A DNA stretch of 49,009 nt from a virus. Of this stretch, positions 46,580 to 49,009 are shown piece by piece (the first letter of the stretch is position 1; each line of letters opens with the position of its first letter). A program made the position numbers and the translations under genes. The notes beneath the pieces are model-generated. The model made no database searches and was not told the origin of the DNA. It was given only the letters and a program-made list of their open reading frames with translations. The DNA lies in IMG/VR virus record IMGVR_UViG_3300020171_002237, positions 1 through 49,009 of that record. One strand, given 5' to 3'.

Positions 46580-46822
46580 ATGATTTCTGGGTCTTTCAAA
46601 TGCCCTTTGCAAACCATGAAACCTATCAAACTCACTCTCCCAGAACAGATGTCAGCGCGCCAGCGAGCAGCCGAGATCACATCCATCCTGTCGGCAGCCA
46701 TTATGCGTACTCACGCCAGTGGTCAGTCCGCGACAGACCAAATAGAAAGACAAGTTGGACTTGGCTTTTCTGGTGACCAGCGCGTTCATACGAACCCCTA
46801 TCAAACAAGGAGTTCCAAATGA
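46580..46822 (+). CDS. small protein ahead of DUF2924, 80 aa
   Basis: ATG 46580 has GGAGG at 9-nt spacing; a second in-frame ATG at 46616 gives MKPIKLTLPEQMSARQRAAEITSILSAAIMR, which resembles the small helical proteins that often precede DUF2924. The stop overlaps the DUF2924 start (ATGA). Odd: the 31-bp leader element copy 6 lies inside its C-terminal coding part. May be a real coupled gene or a remnant. Confidence 0.5.
   Translation: MISGSFKCPLQTMKPIKLTLPEQMSARQRAAEITSILSAAIMRTHASGQSATDQIERQVGLGFSGDQRVHTNPYQTRSSK
46760..46790 (+). promoter_or_regulatory. 31-bp leader element, copy 6
   Basis: CTTGGCTTT, 7 variable bases, ACCAGCGCG, then TTCATA. Ends 28 nt before the DUF2924 ATG at 46819. 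Lies inside the 3' end of the small ORF 46580-46822. Confidence 0.6.
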
Positions 46823-47274
46823 GTGACACCACCACCTCAGTGGCTGCCCAAGTGGCCGCACTGTCCAGCCTGCCAACACCAGACTTGTGGGCACTGTGGG
46901 ATCGGTTTTTCAAACGCCGCCCGGACAACCCGAACCGCAATTACCTCGAGTCGCGAGTAGCCTACAAGCTTCAGGAACAGGCGTTTGGCGGTCTACCCGC
47001 AGAGACACAACGCCGACTGATCAACATCGGCATACGCCACTCCAAGATCAAGAGCAGGCAGATTGCCCGCGACATTGAACTGGCACCCGGCACCGTTCTG
47101 CTGCGCGAATGGGGCGACCGTGACCACAAGGTGACCGTGACCGCAGAGGGCACCTTTGAATATGAGGGCAAGTTCTTCAAGAGCCTGTCTGCGGTGGCCA
47201 GACACATTTCGGGCACGCCATGGTCAGGACCACTGTTTTTTGGCTTGAAGACAAACCGCAAGGAGGCTGCATGA
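46819..47274 (+). CDS. DUF2924 domain protein
   Basis: 151 residues. DLWALWDRFFKRRPDNPNRNYLESRVAYKLQEQAFGGLPAETQRRLINI plus the PGTVLLREWGDRDHKVTVTAEGTFEYEGKFFKSLSAVARHISGTPWSGPLFFGL C-terminus is DUF2924. The family sits beside serine recombinases and DUF3489 proteins; it may take part in the recombination reaction, but its role is unproven. AAGGAG upstream; ATGA coupling to the recombinase. Confidence 0.88.
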   Translation: MSDTTTSVAAQVAALSSLPTPDLWALWDRFFKRRPDNPNRNYLESRVAYKLQEQAFGGLPAETQRRLINIGIRHSKIKSRQIARDIELAPGTVLLREWGDRDHKVTVTAEGTFEYEGKFFKSLSAVARHISGTPWSGPLFFGLKTNRKEAA

Positions 47275-48650
47275 GCGTCACCTCCCAAATTGCATCGCCC
47301 AAACCGCGTAAACGGTGCGCCGTGTACTGCCGCGTCTCAAGTGACGAGCGGCTGGAGCAGGAATTCAACTCCATCGATGCGCAGAAAGAGGCAGGCCAAT
47401 CCTATGTTGCCAGCCAACGCTCGGAGGGCTGGATTCCGGTGGTGGACGACTACGACGACCCCGGGTTTTCTGGCGGTAACACCGAGCGACCTGGACTCAA
47501 GCGCCTGATGGCAGACATTGAGCGCGGTCTGGTCGACATTGTGGTGGTCTACAAAATTGACCGGCTTACCCGCAGCCTGGCCGACTTCTCAAAAATGGTC
47601 GAGGTGTTCGAGCGCCAGGGGGTGTCATTCGTATCCGTCACCCAGCAGTTCAACACCACCACGTCCATGGGCCGCTTGATGCTCAACGTGCTGCTGTCGT
47701 TTGCCCAGTTTGAGCGGGAAGTCACCGGCGAGCGGATCCGCGACAAGATTGCCGCCAGCAAACGCAAGGGACTGTGGATGGGTGGTGTGCCGCCCTTGGG
47801 CTACGACGTGGCCAGCCGGTTGCTGGTGGTCAACGAAACTGAAGCCGATCTGGTGCGGCGCATTTTTGGTGAAATGCTCACCATCGGATCGCCGACGCGC
47901 ATCGCGCAGGGCTTGGCCAGCGAGGGCATCACCACCAAAGCCTGGACGACCCAAGATGGTCAGGTACGCAGTGGCACCCAGATGGACCGGAAATATCTGT
48001 ACAAGCTGCTGCGCAACCGCATCTATTTGGGCGAGTTGTCACACAAGGGCAGTTGGTTCCCGGGCGCGCACGCACCAATCATCGACCACGGTCTGTGGGG
48101 GCAGGTGCATGAAGTGTTGGCGCGCGACTCGCATGTGCGGTCGGTGGACACACAAACCCGCGAGAGCACGGATGCACTGTTGCGCGGCCTGTTGTTTGGC
48201 CCCAGTGGCGACCCGATGTACCCGACCTACGCCAGCAAGAACAAACGCAAGTACCGCTATTACGTCTCCAAGGCTGAAATGCGATTTGGTGCAGCGGGTA
48301 AAACGCACGAGCGCATTCCGGCCGCCGAGGTGGAAGCGGCAACGGTCAACCAGGTCAAGACCGTGCTCTCCAGCCCCGAAGCCATCACCGCCGTTTGCAA
48401 ATCACTTGAACTACAAGGTGTCCAGATCAACGAAGACGAAATCGTGATGGGACTTCACCAGCTCGGGGAGGCTTGGGAGCAGCTTTACCCGGCCGAGCGG
48501 ATCAGGATCGTCAAATTAATGATTGAGCGTGTTGATCTGGTTGCAGGTGGGTTGAAGGTGAAGTGGCACGCCCTGGGCTGGAAGGAACTCATCAAAGAGT
48601 TCGCAGCGAAGGGCATTGGTGCGGAACTGGTGGAAATGGAGGCCGTATGA
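47271..48650 (+). CDS. large serine recombinase
   Basis: 459 residues from ATG 47271. Catalytic Ser23 in YCRVSSDE. Resolvase core with YDDPGFSGGNTERPGLKRLMADIERGLVDIVVVYKIDRLTRSL and the E-helix RLMLNVLLSFAQFEREVTGERIRDKIAASKRKGLWMGG, then the Recombinase domain (VNETEADLVRRIFGEMLTIGSPTRIAQGLASEGI). The usual cysteine-bearing zinc ribbon after LLRGLL is missing (FGPSGDPMYPTYASKNKRK instead). The only integrase candidate in the window. Confidence 0.93.
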   Translation: MSVTSQIASPKPRKRCAVYCRVSSDERLEQEFNSIDAQKEAGQSYVASQRSEGWIPVVDDYDDPGFSGGNTERPGLKRLMADIERGLVDIVVVYKIDRLTRSLADFSKMVEVFERQGVSFVSVTQQFNTTTSMGRLMLNVLLSFAQFEREVTGERIRDKIAASKRKGLWMGGVPPLGYDVASRLLVVNETEADLVRRIFGEMLTIGSPTRIAQGLASEGITTKAWTTQDGQVRSGTQMDRKYLYKLLRNRIYLGELSHKGSWFPGAHAPIIDHGLWGQVHEVLARDSHVRSVDTQTRESTDALLRGLLFGPSGDPMYPTYASKNKRKYRYYVSKAEMRFGAAGKTHERIPAAEVEAATVNQVKTVLSSPEAITAVCKSLELQGVQINEDEIVMGLHQLGEAWEQLYPAERIRIVKLMIERVDLVAGGLKVKWHALGWKELIKEFAAKGIGAELVEMEAV

Positions 48651-49009
48651 ACGCTGACCTCGAATCCTTTGTGCCTCTCACCTATTCTCGACGTGGCGTT
48701 CAGCGGCTGGCCACCACCAGCGCGGTCGCGCATGACACGACGTTTTTGGTGGGGCTGAGTCGTGCGTTTTACTGGAAGAGCCTGCTTGACACCGGAGCCA
48801 TGAAAAGTGGTTCTGAGATAGCCAAGAATGAAGGTCTTCACCACTCGGTGGTCAACGAACTGATGCGTCTGACACTTCTGGCACCCGAGATCATCATGCA
48901 GTTGATGTCCGGCACACAACCACGGCGGCTGAACTTGATGTGGTTTCAGCGCAACCGGCTTCCGGTGGACTGGCAGGCCCAGCGCGCCATCATCGACGGC
49001 TTCAAATAG
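48647..49009 (+). CDS. recombinase-partner protein, 120 aa
   Basis: Starts MNADLESFVPLTYSRRGVQRLATTSAVAHDTTFLVGL at ATG 48647, overlapping the recombinase stop (ATGA). A HTH lies near SGSEIAKNEGLHHSVVNELMRLTLLAPEIIMQLMSG, and the end is typical of short proteins encoded directly behind this type of recombinase. Possibly a directionality or accessory factor (inference). Its stop is the last base of the window. Confidence 0.7.
   Translation: MNADLESFVPLTYSRRGVQRLATTSAVAHDTTFLVGLSRAFYWKSLLDTGAMKSGSEIAKNEGLHHSVVNELMRLTLLAPEIIMQLMSGTQPRRLNLMWFQRNRLPVDWQAQRAIIDGFK

Noticed and set aside
1-49009. tRNA genes or attL/attR repeats
   Set aside because: No cloverleaf-like sequence was noticed by eye and no long direct repeat was found at the two ends; a computed scan (tRNAscan, end-to-end repeat search) would be needed to be sure.

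Overview
The window is an almost complete temperate siphophage genome (a prophage) with a lambda-type head module. It most likely comes from a beta-proteobacterium of the Burkholderiales/Comamonadaceae type. That host guess is an inference from the moderately high GC content, strong AGGAGG-type ribosome binding sites, and a set of families common in prophages there (DUF3489, DUF2924, DUF6900, DUF6362, DUF6511, DUF6794, DUF7220). No host marker gene proves it. The window opens at the start codon of an HrgA-like gene and closes on the stop codon of the last gene, so both borders lie at gene edges and no attachment site could be identified.

Layout. 1-1.3 kb: cargo, made of an HrgA-like predicted PD-(D/E)XK nuclease on the plus strand and a small gene on the minus strand. 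1.3-2.5 kb: lysis cassette (lysozyme, holin, small membrane protein). 2.6-17.8 kb: tail genes, read right to left, including a 1347-residue tape measure and a G/GT tail-assembly chaperone pair with a -1 frameshift site. 17.9-26.8 kb: head and packaging genes in lambda order: TerS, TerL, gpW, portal, S49 protease with nested scaffold, decoration protein, gpE capsid, head-tail joining. Two fibre-like ORFs are inserted between TerL and gpW. 27.0-29.4 kb: five small plus-strand genes, each with its own 31-bp leader element. 29.3-42.1 kb: a long minus-strand early operon of HTH, ParB-like, Sak4-like ATPase, SSB-like, Zn-finger and Cas4-like nuclease genes, then primase-helicase, RuvC-like resolvase, DUF6362 and two ParB-domain DNA methyltransferases. 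42.1-46.5 kb: an XRE regulator / ImmA-IrrE peptidase / two-unknown-protein cassette, DUF6794 and a secreted thermonuclease. 46.6-49.0 kb: DUF2924, a large serine recombinase and a partner protein.

How it works together. TerS/TerL package DNA through the portal into a gpE/gpD head made with protease and scaffold. The tail is a long non-contractile tube with several large tip proteins. The early operon should replicate and recombine the genome (primase-helicase, Sak4-like annealing ATPase, Fe-S nuclease, resolvase) and modify it (two methyltransferases). The serine recombinase is the only integrase candidate.

Most notable non-gene signals: (i) a 31-bp element (CTTGGCTTC, 7 variable bases, AACAGCG, then a TTACTA/TTCATA-like hexamer) found seven times with fixed internal spacing, always 32-45 nt before a small accessory gene, at three separate places in the genome; (ii) four TCCGGA palindromes at 11/12/12-bp spacing in front of the early operon, followed by a hairpin over the first ribosome binding site; (iii) two mutually exclusive 14-bp hairpins between the primase and resolvase genes; (iv) a T7 slippery site in the tail chaperone gene. 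Function calls rest on recognisable motifs and gene order; no database search was possible.
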